NCBI GenBank assembly: GCA_934121885.1
Contig: CAKOVH010000001.1
Span: 62,001-126,000 of the forward strand
Origin: an uncultured Clostridia bacterium
Lineage (GTDB): Bacteria > Bacillota > Clostridia > TANB77 > CAG-508
Length of the DNA stretch: 64,000 bases
Direction of reading: 5' to 3'
Shown here: piece by piece, positions 43,545 to 52,663 of the stretch
Layout of the letters: the number at the start of each line of letters is the position of its first letter
Numbering within the stretch: the stretch's first letter is position 1
Translations under genes and position numbers: made by a program
Notes under the pieces: model-generated
What the model was told of the DNA's origin: nothing
What the model saw: the letters and a program-made list of their open reading frames with translations, nothing else
The model's database searches: none

Positions 43545-45131
43545 CTAAAATTGTCCATATATAAAATCTGTTGCTGCATATCCTGGTCCATAAATTCCAA
43601 AAATAGCAATAACTAAAAGTATTGTATAATATAAAATCCATCTAATTACGATATTTCTTTTTGAAATTTTTTCTCTAATTATAATACCTTTTTCTTGAAT
43701 TATTCCCACTACCAAAAGAATAATTACACCTATACCTATTATAATAAAATCTTCGGTAGTAATGCCTATATTAAATAATTTATTATTAAATAACATACTA
43801 ATATTGTCCATATTAAATATAGATTTAAATATTTTAATTGCTGATGTTAAACTTTTTGAACGGAATATAAGCATACCGATCAATACAAATATTGTAGTTC
43901 TTATCATTTGCATGAATTTATACCATTTTGCTTCAACATTTATTTTTAGTTTGCCTATAATCTTCTTAAATACAGGTTCAAATAAGATTCCTAACATCAT
44001 AATTACATAATAATACAATCCATAAAATACGTATTTCCAACTTGCTCCATGCCATATTCCATTTCCAAACCAAACAAAAAACATTGCAAATGCTGCAGGT
44101 ACTATTTTAGATAAGTAATTTTTACTAATCTTTTTTGATAATTTTGTAAGTTCAACACATGCACTTGAAAATGATACTGGGTAAAATACATAATCTTTTA
44201 ACCATGTTCCAAGTGTAATATGCCATCTTCTCCAAAATTCTTGTACACTTTTTGAAAAGAATGGTCTTTTGAAATTTTCAGCCATATTTATACCTAAAAT
44301 TTGTGCAGTTCCTCTTACAATATCTATACATCCTGAAAATTCAGCATAAATTTGAATTGTATATAATATAACCGCTACAAGCATAACAATTCCATGATTA
44401 TTTGCATAATCTGCAAACACTGTATTAACAAATATTCCTGCTCTGTCTGCGATCACCATCTTTTTAAAATATCCCCATAGCATTAGTAACATTCCATTTT
44501 TTACATTTAAATGGTTAAATTTATGAGGCTCATATAGTTGCATAGCTAGGTCATCATATCTTCCAATTGGTCCTTCTGTCATTTGAGGAAAAAATGATGT
44601 AAATAGTGCTACTCTTCCAAAATTTTTATCTGCCTTATACTTACCTCTATATACATCTATCACATAGCTAATTGCCTGTAATGTATAATATGAAATTCCT
44701 AAAGGAAGTATAAAATCAAATTTTGGAATTGTAAAATTAACGTTCAATTTAGAAAGCAAAGAATTAATATTACCTCCTAAAAAATTACTATATTTTAATA
44801 TTACTAAAATTCCAAAATTAATTATTACTGCAAATAAAATTAAAAGTTTCTTCTTGCTTTTAGCTTTATTTTTTGCTTCTTTTTTCTTTTCTTTTTCTAA
44901 TTGCTTACATTTTTCAGCTAAATTTTCATCTATTTTATTTAGTCCAAGTCCAACTAGGTATACTGATAATGTTGTTATTATCAAGAAAACAGTTAGTTTT
45001 CCTGATGCTAGAAAATAATAAGCATAACTTGCAACCAAAAGAACTAACCATTTTATTTTTTTAGGCACAATAAAATAAATAACGCAAACTAAAGCAACAA
45101 ATATAAGAAATCCTAATGTATTAATTGCCAT
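43545..45131 (-). CDS. dltB: MBOAT-family O-acyltransferase, DltB-like
   Basis: This 528-aa protein has about 11-13 membrane helices. The catalytic His is in GNGIWHGASWKYVFYGLYYY, and EFWRRWHITLGTWLKDYVFYP is the hallmark MBOAT loop. FLPLGISYYTLQAISYVID near residue 145 is also conserved. The family moves acyl groups across or onto exported polymers. With an acyl-carrier protein and an ANL ligase immediately upstream, D-alanylation of teichoic acid is the likely job, though alginate-type O-acetylation uses relatives. Residues 65-100 hold an unusually lysine-rich loop (KQLEKEKKKEAKNKAKSKKK). Confidence 0.85.
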   Translation of the reverse strand: MAINTLGFLIFVALVCVIYFIVPKKIKWLVLLVASYAYYFLASGKLTVFLIITTLSVYLVGLGLNKIDENLAEKCKQLEKEKKKEAKNKAKSKKKLLILFAVIINFGILVILKYSNFLGGNINSLLSKLNVNFTIPKFDFILPLGISYYTLQAISYVIDVYRGKYKADKNFGRVALFTSFFPQMTEGPIGRYDDLAMQLYEPHKFNHLNVKNGMLLMLWGYFKKMVIADRAGIFVNTVFADYANNHGIVMLVAVILYTIQIYAEFSGCIDIVRGTAQILGINMAENFKRPFFSKSVQEFWRRWHITLGTWLKDYVFYPVSFSSACVELTKLSKKISKNYLSKIVPAAFAMFFVWFGNGIWHGASWKYVFYGLYYYVIMMLGILFEPVFKKIIGKLKINVEAKWYKFMQMIRTTIFVLIGMLIFRSKSLTSAIKIFKSIFNMDNISMLFNNKLFNIGITTEDFIIIGIGVIILLVVGIIQEKGIIIREKISKRNIVIRWILYYTILLVIAIFGIYGPGYAATDFIYGQF

Positions 45132-45158
45132 ATATATCCCCTTCTATAATCACTTCTC

Positions 45159-45386
45159 TTACTCTTCTTCTAATCTTTGGATTAACTCATATAATGCACC
45201 TGCAGAATTAAAATTTTCTGGTAATATATCTTTAGCTGTTATCTTTACATCAAATTCGTTATCAATTGCAGATACAATTGATATAATATCAAATGAGTCT
45301 AGCAATTCATCACCTATTAAATTTTCTTCATTTTCGAAATCTACCTCCGGTTTTATTTCCTTTAGTATCTCTAATAATTCTTCCAT
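45159..45386 (-). CDS. dltC: acyl carrier protein, DltC-like (D-alanyl carrier)
   Basis: This 75-aa four-helix carrier has its phosphopantetheine Ser in GDELLDSFDIISIV (D-S-x-D). It is strongly acidic. The start ATG 45386 uses GAGGAGG, which lies inside the last codons of the ligase gene; the two genes are 1 nt apart, so translation is coupled. It should accept D-alanine from the ligase and pass it to the MBOAT system. The carrier is second here, whereas in Bacillus and Staphylococcus it is third. Confidence 0.88.
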   Translation of the reverse strand: MEELLEILKEIKPEVDFENEENLIGDELLDSFDIISIVSAIDNEFDVKITAKDILPENFNSAGALYELIQRLEEE

Positions 45387-45387
45387 T

Positions 45388-46908
45388 TTATATTTCCTCC
45401 TCATTCATTTTCTTTAATAAATTTCTATCAATTTTTCCATTTGCATTATAAGGCATTTTTTCAATTTTTATCACTTTGTTTGGCATCATATAGTTTGTAA
45501 GTTTGTCCTTTGCCATATTTATTAAATCTATCTTTTCTATGCTTCCTTGATAGAATAATACTATTTTCTTTTGTGCTAAATCATAAATACTAGCACATGT
45601 TGTAACACCATCTATATTATTTATTCTGTTTTCTATTTCTCCTAATTCTATTCTATATCCCATATGCTTTATTTGAAAATCTTTTCTTGATATATATATT
45701 ATTTCATCATACTCATTATATTTGACTATATCTCCTGTTTTATAAATTATTTCAGGAAAGTATGGGTTAAGTGGATTTTGTACAAATGCACTACTTGTTT
45801 TTTCAGGATTTTTATAATACCCTGACGCTAAAAACGATCCTCTTACACAAAGTTCTCCTTCTTCACCCTTTTTAGCTTCTGTTCCATCTTCTTTAATAAT
45901 TACAACATCACAATTATCACAATGCTTACCAATTGGCAATGTTTCAGTGTTTTCAAATTTTCTATTTACGACATAGTATGTACATATATCGGTTGTTTCT
46001 GTTGGTCCATATAAATTTGCAAACATAGCATTTGGAAATTTATTTATCCACATATTAAGTTGTTTTATGGGCATAACTTCCCCTGCAAACAAAATTTTAT
46101 TTAAATATGGTAACTCTACAATGTCCAATGCTCCAAAATTTGCAACAATACATAATGCAGATGGCACCCAATAAATTGTATTTATCTTATTTTCATTCAT
46201 ATATTCCAATAATTTTACTGGAAATGAAAAATACATTTTAGGTATAATACATAATGTAGCACCTGATAATATTGTCGAAAAAACATCACTAATAGACATA
46301 CTAAAATAAAATGGTGTTTGACTACCAAATACGGTATTTTCATTTATGTCAAACGTTTCTTTTACCCATATAGAATAAGTTGTAACAGCTTTATGAGATA
46401 CAACAGTTCCTTTTGGAACTCCGGTAGATCCAGAAGTAAATAATATATACATTGGATTTGTGTCTATTATTTCGCTTTTTACAATTTCAAGTAGTTCTTC
46501 ATTTATATTGCTTTCTATCATATCTTCATAAAATATTATTTTACATGATATATTTAATTTTTGAACTTTACTCTCGTTTTTCTTGTTTGTAATAATTATT
46601 TCTGGTTCTAATGTATTTAAAATAAGTTCTATTCTCTCATTTGGAGATTTAGTATCTAACACAGTATAAAAATTTCCACTATATATAATTCCTAACATAG
46701 ACTCAATACAAGCTATGCTTTTATCTATGTATATTGCAATTGGCTTATTTCGTAACTCTTTATTATTTTCTATTATGCCTGTTCCAATCTTTTTAGAATT
46801 ATCTTGTAATTCTTTATATGTAACACTTCTTTTTTCTTCTACAAAGGCTATTTTATCAGAATACTTTAATGTTGTTTCTTCTAAATAGTCGACAATCGTT
46901 TTTTTCAT
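45388..46908 (-). CDS. dltA: D-alanine--D-alanyl carrier protein ligase, DltA-like
   Basis: This 506-aa ANL-family adenylating enzyme activates an amino acid, by context D-alanine, and loads it on the carrier. Motif A3 is YILFTSGSTGVPKGTVVSHK. YGPTETTDICTYY, GELCVRGSFLASGYYKNP, YKTGDIVKYNE and the C-terminal Lys in YNANGKIDRNLL are in standard order. I start at ATG 46908, with AGAGGT 4-5 nt upstream; an ATG 6 codons earlier also has a weak site. The length fits DltA. It is the first gene of the A-C-B-D operon. Confidence 0.88.
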   Translation of the reverse strand: MKKTIVDYLEETTLKYSDKIAFVEEKRSVTYKELQDNSKKIGTGIIENNKELRNKPIAIYIDKSIACIESMLGIIYSGNFYTVLDTKSPNERIELILNTLEPEIIITNKKNESKVQKLNISCKIIFYEDMIESNINEELLEIVKSEIIDTNPMYILFTSGSTGVPKGTVVSHKAVTTYSIWVKETFDINENTVFGSQTPFYFSMSISDVFSTILSGATLCIIPKMYFSFPVKLLEYMNENKINTIYWVPSALCIVANFGALDIVELPYLNKILFAGEVMPIKQLNMWINKFPNAMFANLYGPTETTDICTYYVVNRKFENTETLPIGKHCDNCDVVIIKEDGTEAKKGEEGELCVRGSFLASGYYKNPEKTSSAFVQNPLNPYFPEIIYKTGDIVKYNEYDEIIYISRKDFQIKHMGYRIELGEIENRINNIDGVTTCASIYDLAQKKIVLFYQGSIEKIDLINMAKDKLTNYMMPNKVIKIEKMPYNANGKIDRNLLKKMNEEEI

Positions 46909-47033
46909 ATTTACCTCTAGTTTCATTTACAAATTTCTTCCAGATTATAGCACATTTATTTAAAAAAAGGTATACTTTTTCTAATAAATTAAGAAAAAAG
47001 TGCTAAAATTTTATAATTTAGCACTTTTAATAT

Positions 47034-47747
47034 TTATTCTTTAAATTCCTTGGCTAATTTATCAATTGCTTTTGTTTCTATTCTAGATACATAAGAACGT
47101 GATATTCCCATCATTTCAGCAATTTGATTTTGTGTTTTTGGTTTGTTTCCATCTAAACCAAATCTTAATTCCAGTATTGTTTTTTCACGAAGTTTTAATA
47201 CTTCTTTCATCTTTTCATATAACTTTTTTACTTTAAGTTTTAAATCTACTGATTCTTCAATACTTTTATCATTATTCTCCAAAACTTCTTGTAATGTTAC
47301 AGTATTATCATCTTTATCCTTTCCTATTGGATCATCTAAATATACTTCTGCACCCAATTTTTTTATGCTTCTTAAGTGCATTAAAATCTCATTTTCTATA
47401 CATCTTGATGCATATGTTGCAAGCCTTACCCCTTTTGATGCCTCAAAACTGCTAATTCCTTTTATTAAGCCTATTGTTCCTATTGAAATTAAATCATCTT
47501 GTTCAACATTTGTTGTACTGTACTTTTTACATATATGTGCCACTAATCTTAAGTTTCTTTCAATAAGTATATTTTTAGCTTCTTCATCACCTTCTGCCAT
47601 TTGCTGTAAGCATTCTCTTTCTTCTTCTGCTGATAATGGTTCAGGAAATAAATTATTACTAGAAATATATCCAACCACAAAAACAGCAGATTTTAAAAAT
47701 TCTAAAAATCCCATAAATCCGATTCCACTACAAAGTGCTGCTAACAT
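47034..47747 (-). CDS. sigK: RNA polymerase sporulation sigma factor SigK
   Basis: This 237-aa sigma-70 factor of the late mother cell has the hydrophobic pro-sequence (MLAALCSGIGFMGFLEFLKS ... FVVGYI), then region 2 NLRLVAHICKKYSTTNVEQD-DLISIGTIGLIKGISSF with CIENEILMHLRSIKK, and region 4 HTH QNQIAEMMGISRSYVSRIE. The pro-sequence implies activation by SpoIVFB-type cleavage. I start at ATG 47747 with GGAGGTG 5 nt upstream. The gene is continuous, with no skin-type insertion. Confidence 0.93.
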   Translation of the reverse strand: MLAALCSGIGFMGFLEFLKSAVFVVGYISSNNLFPEPLSAEEERECLQQMAEGDEEAKNILIERNLRLVAHICKKYSTTNVEQDDLISIGTIGLIKGISSFEASKGVRLATYASRCIENEILMHLRSIKKLGAEVYLDDPIGKDKDDNTVTLQEVLENNDKSIEESVDLKLKVKKLYEKMKEVLKLREKTILELRFGLDGNKPKTQNQIAEMMGISRSYVSRIETKAIDKLAKEFKE

Positions 47748-47776
47748 AAATGCACCTCCAATTATCTTATACATAA

Positions 47777-47804
47777 ATTATATGTAAGATAGTATAAATA
47801 GTGC
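47777..47804 (-). promoter_or_regulatory. possible SigE-type promoter of sigK
   Basis: On the minus strand, GCACTATT (47797-47804) and CATATAAT (47777-47784) resemble the SigE elements (A-T-A-T-T and CATACA-T), with a 12-nt gap, 1-2 nt shorter than usual. SigE control of sigK is known in relatives. Confidence 0.3.
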
Positions 47805-47860
47805 CTGACCTTAATAAAATATATTATATAATTTTGCATTTTGTTTTAGGTGGTGCTATA

Positions 47861-48707
47861 TTGAATTTTATAAAAGATATATTTAAGGGAATTTGTATTG
47901 GTGCAGGAGCAATTCTTCCCGGCGTTAGTAGTGGAGTTTTATGTGTTATTTTTGGAATTTATGATAAGCTTATAAATAGTGTTCTTAATATTTTTAAAGA
48001 TTTTAAAAAGAACTTTTTATTTTTACTTCCTATATGTATAGGATCTTTTTTAGGTATAATTTTACTTGGAAAGCTTTTAAGCTTTCTTTTTGCAAGCTTT
48101 CCTATGCCAACCAAATATGCCTTTATTGGCCTTATACTTGGAAGTATTCCTATTTTAATAAAGCAATTAAATAGTAATAATAAATTTAAAAAAAGTTATC
48201 TTTTTTTTACTGTTATATCATTTATATTTGGAGTTAGTGCTGTTGTTTTAGAAAATATTATTTCACAAAACAGTATAAATGACTTTTCTTTAGCTCAAAA
48301 CTTATATCAAACCCAAATTCCATCTATTGTAACCATTATCTTTTTGATGATTGCAGGTTTTTTTATGTCTATTGGTATTGTTGTACCTCGGGATAAGTAG
48401 TACTTTAATTTTAATGTGTTTTGGCATTTACTCTGTTTATTTAGAAGCTATTAGTACTCTAAATCTAGCTATTATTATTCCTCTTGGAATAGGAGTTTTA
48501 ATTGGTGGATTTATCTTTTTACATTTAATACGCTTTTTATTAGATAAATATTATATACAAACCTTTTACTCTATTATTGGATTTACATTAGGCTCTGTTT
48601 TAGTGCTTTATGTTCCTATAACCTTTGATTTTTTAGGCATAACTTCAATAATACTTTTTTTACTTTGTTTTTATATTGCTCAATTTTTTGAGAAACGCTC
48701 TAATTAA
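47861..48707 (+). pseudogene. DUF368 membrane protein, one-base frameshift at 48389
   Basis: This polytopic DUF368 protein (about 281 aa when joined) starts at TTG 47861 with AGGTGG 6 nt upstream: LNFIKDIFKGICIGAGAILP-GVSSGVLCVIFGIYDK. The first frame ends at CCT-CGG-GAT-AAG-TAG. Leaving out the C at 48389 gives VVPGISSTLILMCFGIY, the conserved second P-G-I/V-S-S-T motif of the family, and the frame runs on to 48707. Both halves are well conserved, so the break is recent, a sequence error, or bypassed by +1 frameshifting. DUF368 proteins are proposed undecaprenyl phosphate translocases. Confidence 0.8.
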
Positions 48708-48712
48708 TTATA

Positions 48713-48752
48713 TAAAAAAGACTTCTGAAAATATAATTTTCAAAAGTCTTTT
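48713..48752. terminator. bidirectional terminator between the DUF368 and U32 genes
   Basis: AAAAAGACTTCTGAAAAT and ATTTTCAAAAGTCTTTT pair with one bulge around ATA. T-runs lie on both sides, serving the two convergent genes. Confidence 0.75.
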
Positions 48753-48754
48753 AC

Positions 48755-49990
48755 TTATTTGCTTTTCTTCCTTCTTAAAATCCATCCATCTTCACATTTT
48801 ATAGGAAGTTTCATTAATATAGTTTGTCCTGATTTTCCAGGATTAACAAACTCTACGCTCTCTCCTGTTTCCGAATCCCATAAATTTTCAATAGTAAATT
48901 CATAACCTTCTAGTTTATTTGGTATCAATATTTCCATAGTATCTCCTACAACTAAACGGTTTCTAATTTCGATTAATGATTTTTCATTTTCATATTTTAA
49001 TACTTTTCCTCCAAATTCATAATTTGGGTTATATTGTTTTCCTTCATATTCTTGAAAATCTTTATTTTTTCTATCATCAAAATAGAATTTAGTTAGACCT
49101 CTTGTTTTTGTTTTTTCAAGTTCTTTTACATATTTTTCTGCACTATATTCTTTCATATTTTCCATACATTCATCAATTGCTGTTCTATATGTATTTACAA
49201 CACTTGCTAAGTAATATTCTGTTTTTAATCTTCCCTCTATTTTTAAACTATCTACACCCATCTCAATTATTTCAGGTAAATTTTCAATTAAGCATAAATC
49301 TTTAGAAGAAAATATATATGTTCCATTTTCATCATATTCAACAGGCATTAAATTTCCTGGTTTATTATGTTCTTCAACATAAACATTATATGCCCACCTA
49401 CAACTTTGTGCACAATCCCCAAGATTTGCACTTCTAGACGCTAAGAAATCACTTAAAAAACATCTTCCTGAATATCCAAAACATATTGCTCCATGAACAA
49501 ATATTTCTGTCTCTAATTCTTTATCTTTGTTCTCTATAATTTTACGTATTTGCTCTTTGTTCATTTCTCTTCCAAGAATAACCCTTTTAGCTCCATTTTT
49601 ATGCCAAAAATTAGCTGAATGGTAACTTACAGTATTTGCTTGTGTACTAACATGAATATCTACATCAGGTGCATACTCTTTTAGAACATCTATAACACCA
49701 CCGTCAGATGCTATAATTGCATCAACTTTCATATCATTTAACATTTTAGCTTGCTTTTTTATTTCATCATAATATTCATCCCATGCATATATATTAATTG
49801 TTGTATATACTTTCTTTCCTATACTATGTGCATATTCTATTGTTTTTGCAAGTTCATCATTGTCAACTTCTGCTCTACTTCTTAATGAAAGCATTCCTGT
49901 TCCACAATATACAGCATCTGCTCCGTAACGAAACGCAGTTTTTGCTTTTTCAAATGAACCTGCTGGTGCTAATAGTTCTGGTTTTTTCAT
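48755..49990 (-). CDS. peptidase U32 family protein, TrhP-like tRNA hydroxylation protein
   Basis: This 411-aa U32 protein starts KKPELLAPAGSFEKAKTAFR-YGADAVYCG. HVSTQANTVSYHSANFWHKN is the family core. Cysteines in HGAICFGYSGRCFLSD, NLGDCAQSCRW and the later SKDLCLIE suggest an iron-sulfur cluster. SLKIEGRLKTEYYLASVVNTYR is the classic U32 signature. TrhP members make 5-hydroxyuridine at position 34 of tRNA. The methylase TrmR lies 3 kb upstream on the same strand (52035), with the GC-richer TIM-barrel gene and the CmpB-like gene in between. I start at ATG 49990, with AAGGAG about 10 nt upstream. Confidence 0.85.
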   Translation of the reverse strand: MKKPELLAPAGSFEKAKTAFRYGADAVYCGTGMLSLRSRAEVDNDELAKTIEYAHSIGKKVYTTINIYAWDEYYDEIKKQAKMLNDMKVDAIIASDGGVIDVLKEYAPDVDIHVSTQANTVSYHSANFWHKNGAKRVILGREMNKEQIRKIIENKDKELETEIFVHGAICFGYSGRCFLSDFLASRSANLGDCAQSCRWAYNVYVEEHNKPGNLMPVEYDENGTYIFSSKDLCLIENLPEIIEMGVDSLKIEGRLKTEYYLASVVNTYRTAIDECMENMKEYSAEKYVKELEKTKTRGLTKFYFDDRKNKDFQEYEGKQYNPNYEFGGKVLKYENEKSLIEIRNRLVVGDTMEILIPNKLEGYEFTIENLWDSETGESVEFVNPGKSGQTILMKLPIKCEDGWILRRKKSK

Positions 49991-50080
49991 TTTTTTACAT
50001 CTCCTTAATTTTTGCAATATATATATTTTACTATATTTTTTCTTAAAAATCAATTATTTTTACTTGTGTTTCAGGGGCAT

Positions 50081-50109
50081 TTGATTTTTTATGTAAATAC
50101 TGGTATAAT
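50081..50109 (+). promoter_or_regulatory. sigma-A promoter of the 50259 gene
   Basis: -35 TTGATT (50081-50086), spacer 17 nt, extended -10 TGGTATAAT ending at 50109. The leader is about 140 nt and AT-rich; no strong hairpin is seen. Confidence 0.75.
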
Positions 50110-50258
50110 ATATATTATAAACTTTTTAAGTCATTTTAATCTGGACTTTTCATTGCATTATGTATTTACATCATATAAGAAATTTTTCAGATTATGATGC
50201 AAAAAATGTTTTGAGGTTATAGATGTAGATGGCTTTTGACTATGAAAGGATGGCTTTT

Positions 50259-51260
50259 ATGAAACTTTTTATTAACTACATCGCTCATATGCCCACTTGG
50301 GTATACGAAACCCTTTTAGTCAATCATATTATTGATGGCTTAAAGTTTCCCGGCACAGGAGCATCTCCTGAAGAAAATATCGCTTTTATTCAGCTTGTTA
50401 AGTCTCTTGGATGCGAAGTTGATAACCACGGATGGAATGGCATTACAGGTCAGCTTCACGACCCTCATTTTGCAGATTGCATAAGTGATTTTGCTAATCT
50501 TGAGGAATACCTAAATCTTCCTAATGCTTGGAACTTTTCCTCGCATATCGGAGCAAGCATGAAGAATCTGCCTGAGGTTTCCATCTCTTTTGGAGACTTT
50601 GACACAATTCTTCTTGAGAATTTGTCTAAGATTAGAGAAACCATAAATCATTTAACTGGAAAGAAAACCAAGATTTGTGGTGAAGGAATTTTTCCTTTTT
50701 ACTTTGATCCTAGGACCACTACCCCAGACTTTATTAATAAAACATTAAAGGCTACTGGTCTTAAAGATGGCTTGGATGGTCTTGTATTAGACATTTGCCA
50801 CTCTCAGGTAACTTCCAAATTTATGGAGGTAAATATGGTTCATAAAGACTATTCTCTTTATGACTATATAAATGATTTGGACAGGTCTTCTGTGAAAATC
50901 ATTCATGTATCCGGAAGCGGTTCTCAAAAGAAACTTCTTTCTCAAAAGAATATAAACTTTTCGAAAGATCATCTTCTTGACCCTCACGTTAGCAGTACCA
51001 CGGAGGAACTTGATACTCTTCGGAAGTGCTTAAAACTTTGTCCTAACGTTAAACAGGTAAGTAATGAAATTGCTTATCACGAAAGTTTTGGCAAAGATCT
51101 TACAGTATTTGATTATGTAAGAGAAGCTCTTCTTACCTGGGTAACTATAAACACCATGTCTTCCGTAGAAGAGGCTGAACGCATCATACGGACCGAGCTT
51201 AGTGCAGAGTTTAATGGCAGCAAGCTTGAGAAAGTTTTCTCTTTCTTAAAGAAAATCTGA
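50259..51260 (+). CDS. TIM-barrel protein resembling DUF692/MNIO or xylose-isomerase-like enzymes; GC-richer unit
   Basis: This 333-aa soluble protein is predicted to be a metal-dependent TIM barrel. Possible ligands are spread as in MNIO enzymes: Glu in ILLENLS, His in LVLDICHSQVT, His in VKIIHVSG, Asp and His in DHLLDPHV, and Glu in SNEIAYHES. FPGTGASPEENI and DNHGWNGITGQLHDPHF are further His/Asp-rich stretches. The start is ATG 50259 (AAAGGA 8 nt upstream); an ATG at 50229 is also possible. It uses two CGG arginine codons and is monocistronic, with promoter and terminator. Family assignment is tentative; no RiPP precursor is seen nearby. Confidence 0.55.
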   Translation: MKLFINYIAHMPTWVYETLLVNHIIDGLKFPGTGASPEENIAFIQLVKSLGCEVDNHGWNGITGQLHDPHFADCISDFANLEEYLNLPNAWNFSSHIGASMKNLPEVSISFGDFDTILLENLSKIRETINHLTGKKTKICGEGIFPFYFDPRTTTPDFINKTLKATGLKDGLDGLVLDICHSQVTSKFMEVNMVHKDYSLYDYINDLDRSSVKIIHVSGSGSQKKLLSQKNINFSKDHLLDPHVSSTTEELDTLRKCLKLCPNVKQVSNEIAYHESFGKDLTVFDYVREALLTWVTINTMSSVEEAERIIRTELSAEFNGSKLEKVFSFLKKI

Positions 51261-51278
51261 ACCTTAAAACTTTTTTTT

Positions 51279-51320
51279 ACCTAACGATTTCTATTTGAAA
51301 TTGCTAGGTCTTTCTTTTTT
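51279..51320 (+). terminator. terminator of the 50259 gene
   Basis: ACCTAACGATTTC and GAAATTGCTAGGT pair with small internal mismatches around TATTT. CTTTCTTTTTT follows. Confidence 0.75.
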
Positions 51321-51397
51321 ATAAATATTTATAAAATTAATTTACATTTTTATTAAACTTTGATAATATAATTATAATTTAGAAGGGAAATTTGGTT

Positions 51398-51983
51398 ATG
51401 AATATTGAAAATTATATTGATAAATTAAGTAGTTATAAATCGAACCACCAAAACAGAAAAAAACTTTCAAGATTGCATACTCTTCTTTTGTATTTTTTTG
51501 TCTTTTCATTTTTAGGTTGGTTACTTGAAACATTTTATAGTTTATATGAATTAGGATATTTTACCAAAAGAGGTTTTTTATATGGTCCTATTTGTCCTAT
51601 TTATGGTTGTGGCGCAACAATTTTAATTTTATTTTTTTCAAAATATAAAGGAAAAAGTTTTAAATTATTTATATATGCTGCTGTTATTTTCTCTATATTT
51701 GAATACATAGTTCGGTTATTGTATGGACGCATTATTTGCAGCAAAATGGTGGGATTATACTAATGAATTTTTTAATTTAAATGGCAGAATTAGTATTTTT
51801 TATTCTTTCGTATGGGGGATAGCTGCTATATTATTTGTAAATCATCTATTTCCTTTTTTTAAAAAGAAAATAAACATTGTTTTATCCAAAATTCCATATA
51901 AAGTACAAAGCATTGTATTACATATTTGTTTAGTTATCTTTTTTGTTGATATGGTTATGTCATTTATTAGATATTTACCTTAA
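51398..51983 (+). pseudogene. putative ABC transporter permease (CmpB type), one-base frameshift at 51713
   Basis: This polytopic membrane protein of about 195 aa when joined starts MNIENYIDKLSSYKSNHQ (ATG 51398), followed by FSFLGWLLETFYSLYELGYF and RGFLYGPICPIYGCGATILI, typical of the CmpB-type putative permease family. The first frame breaks after EYIV at GTT-CGG-TTA. Omitting the C at 51713 gives EYIVGYCMDALFAAKWWDYT-NEFFNLNGRIS, matching the family's W-W-D-Y and N-L-N-G-R-I motifs, and runs to 51983. Both halves are intact otherwise. The same type of lesion breaks DUF368 and cmk in this window. Confidence 0.8.
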
Positions 51984-51989
51984 AACTGT

Positions 51990-52030
51990 AACAAACCTCA
52001 ATTATTAAAAAATAATAATTGAGGTTTGTT
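51990..52030. terminator. bidirectional terminator between the CmpB-like gene and trmR
   Basis: AACAAACCTCAATTATT (51990-52006) pairs perfectly with AATAATTGAGGTTTGTT (52014-52030) around an A-rich loop. ATTTTTATTTTTT follows on the plus strand. Confidence 0.85.
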
Positions 52031-52034
52031 ATTT

Positions 52035-52652
52035 TTATTTTTTCTTTGCTATTGCTAGTCCATCTCCAACATCTAATATTTCAACATCTAATTCATCATT
52101 TTCTTGTATTTCAGCTATGAATTCTCGCAAGTTTCTAACAGCCGTACGTTGTTTATGCTTATTATAGTCACTCATAACATATCCTTTATATAAAACATTA
52201 TCAGCAAATATAATTCCTTTATCATCAAGCATTCTTAAAGCTTCTTTCAAAAAGAATGGATATTTTCCTTTTGCTGCATCAATAAATATTACATTGTATT
52301 TTTTGTTTATTGTTGGAAGTATTTCAACTGCATCTCCAAAATAAATGTTTATTTTATCTTCTACTTCTGCCTTTTTTATGTTTTCTCTTGCTTCTATTAC
52401 TCGCATTTCATCTCTTTCGATTGTATCTATAAATCCATCAGCTTGTAGATATTCTGTAAAACAAATTGCAGAATATCCAACAGCTGTTCCAATCTCTAAT
52501 ATAGATTTTACATTGTTTTCTTTTAAGATGTTATCAATTACATTTAAAGTATCATCCATAATAATAGGTACTTTATCTTCTAGCGCTTTTTCTTTTATTT
52601 TTTTTAGTTCGTTTTTATTCATATTAGTACATCTGTTAGATTTCTCCAACAC
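52035..52652 (-). CDS. trmR: SAM-dependent O-methyltransferase, TrmR-like (tRNA 5-hydroxyuridine methyltransferase)
   Basis: This 205-aa COMT-type methyltransferase has SAM motif ILEIGTAVGYSAICFTEYL near residue 45, then TIERDEMRVIEARENI, NVIFIDAAKGKYPFFL with the metal Asp, and ADNVLYKGYV with the metal Asp-Asn. TrmR converts ho5U34 to mo5U34, following TrhP, whose likely gene is 2 kb downstream. The start is uncertain: TTG 52652 has AAGGAG 4 nt upstream, while the first ATG (52622) has no ribosome site. The stop of typA lies 12 nt upstream. Confidence 0.8.
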   Translation of the reverse strand: MLEKSNRCTNMNKNELKKIKEKALEDKVPIIMDDTLNVIDNILKENNVKSILEIGTAVGYSAICFTEYLQADGFIDTIERDEMRVIEARENIKKAEVEDKINIYFGDAVEILPTINKKYNVIFIDAAKGKYPFFLKEALRMLDDKGIIFADNVLYKGYVMSDYNKHKQRTAVRNLREFIAEIQENDELDVEILDVGDGLAIAKKK

Positions 52653-52663
52653 TCTCCTTTTTA

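Noticed and set aside
47034..47747. A skin-type element interrupting sigK
   Set aside because: The sigK frame is continuous from pro-sequence to region 4.
47143..47787. 214-codon plus-strand open frame
   Set aside because: Antisense of sigK, whose protein motifs are unmistakable.
50041..51400. A RiPP biosynthetic cluster around the TIM-barrel protein
   Set aside because: No small Cys- or Asn-rich precursor frame with a ribosome site and no partner or transporter genes were found on either side.
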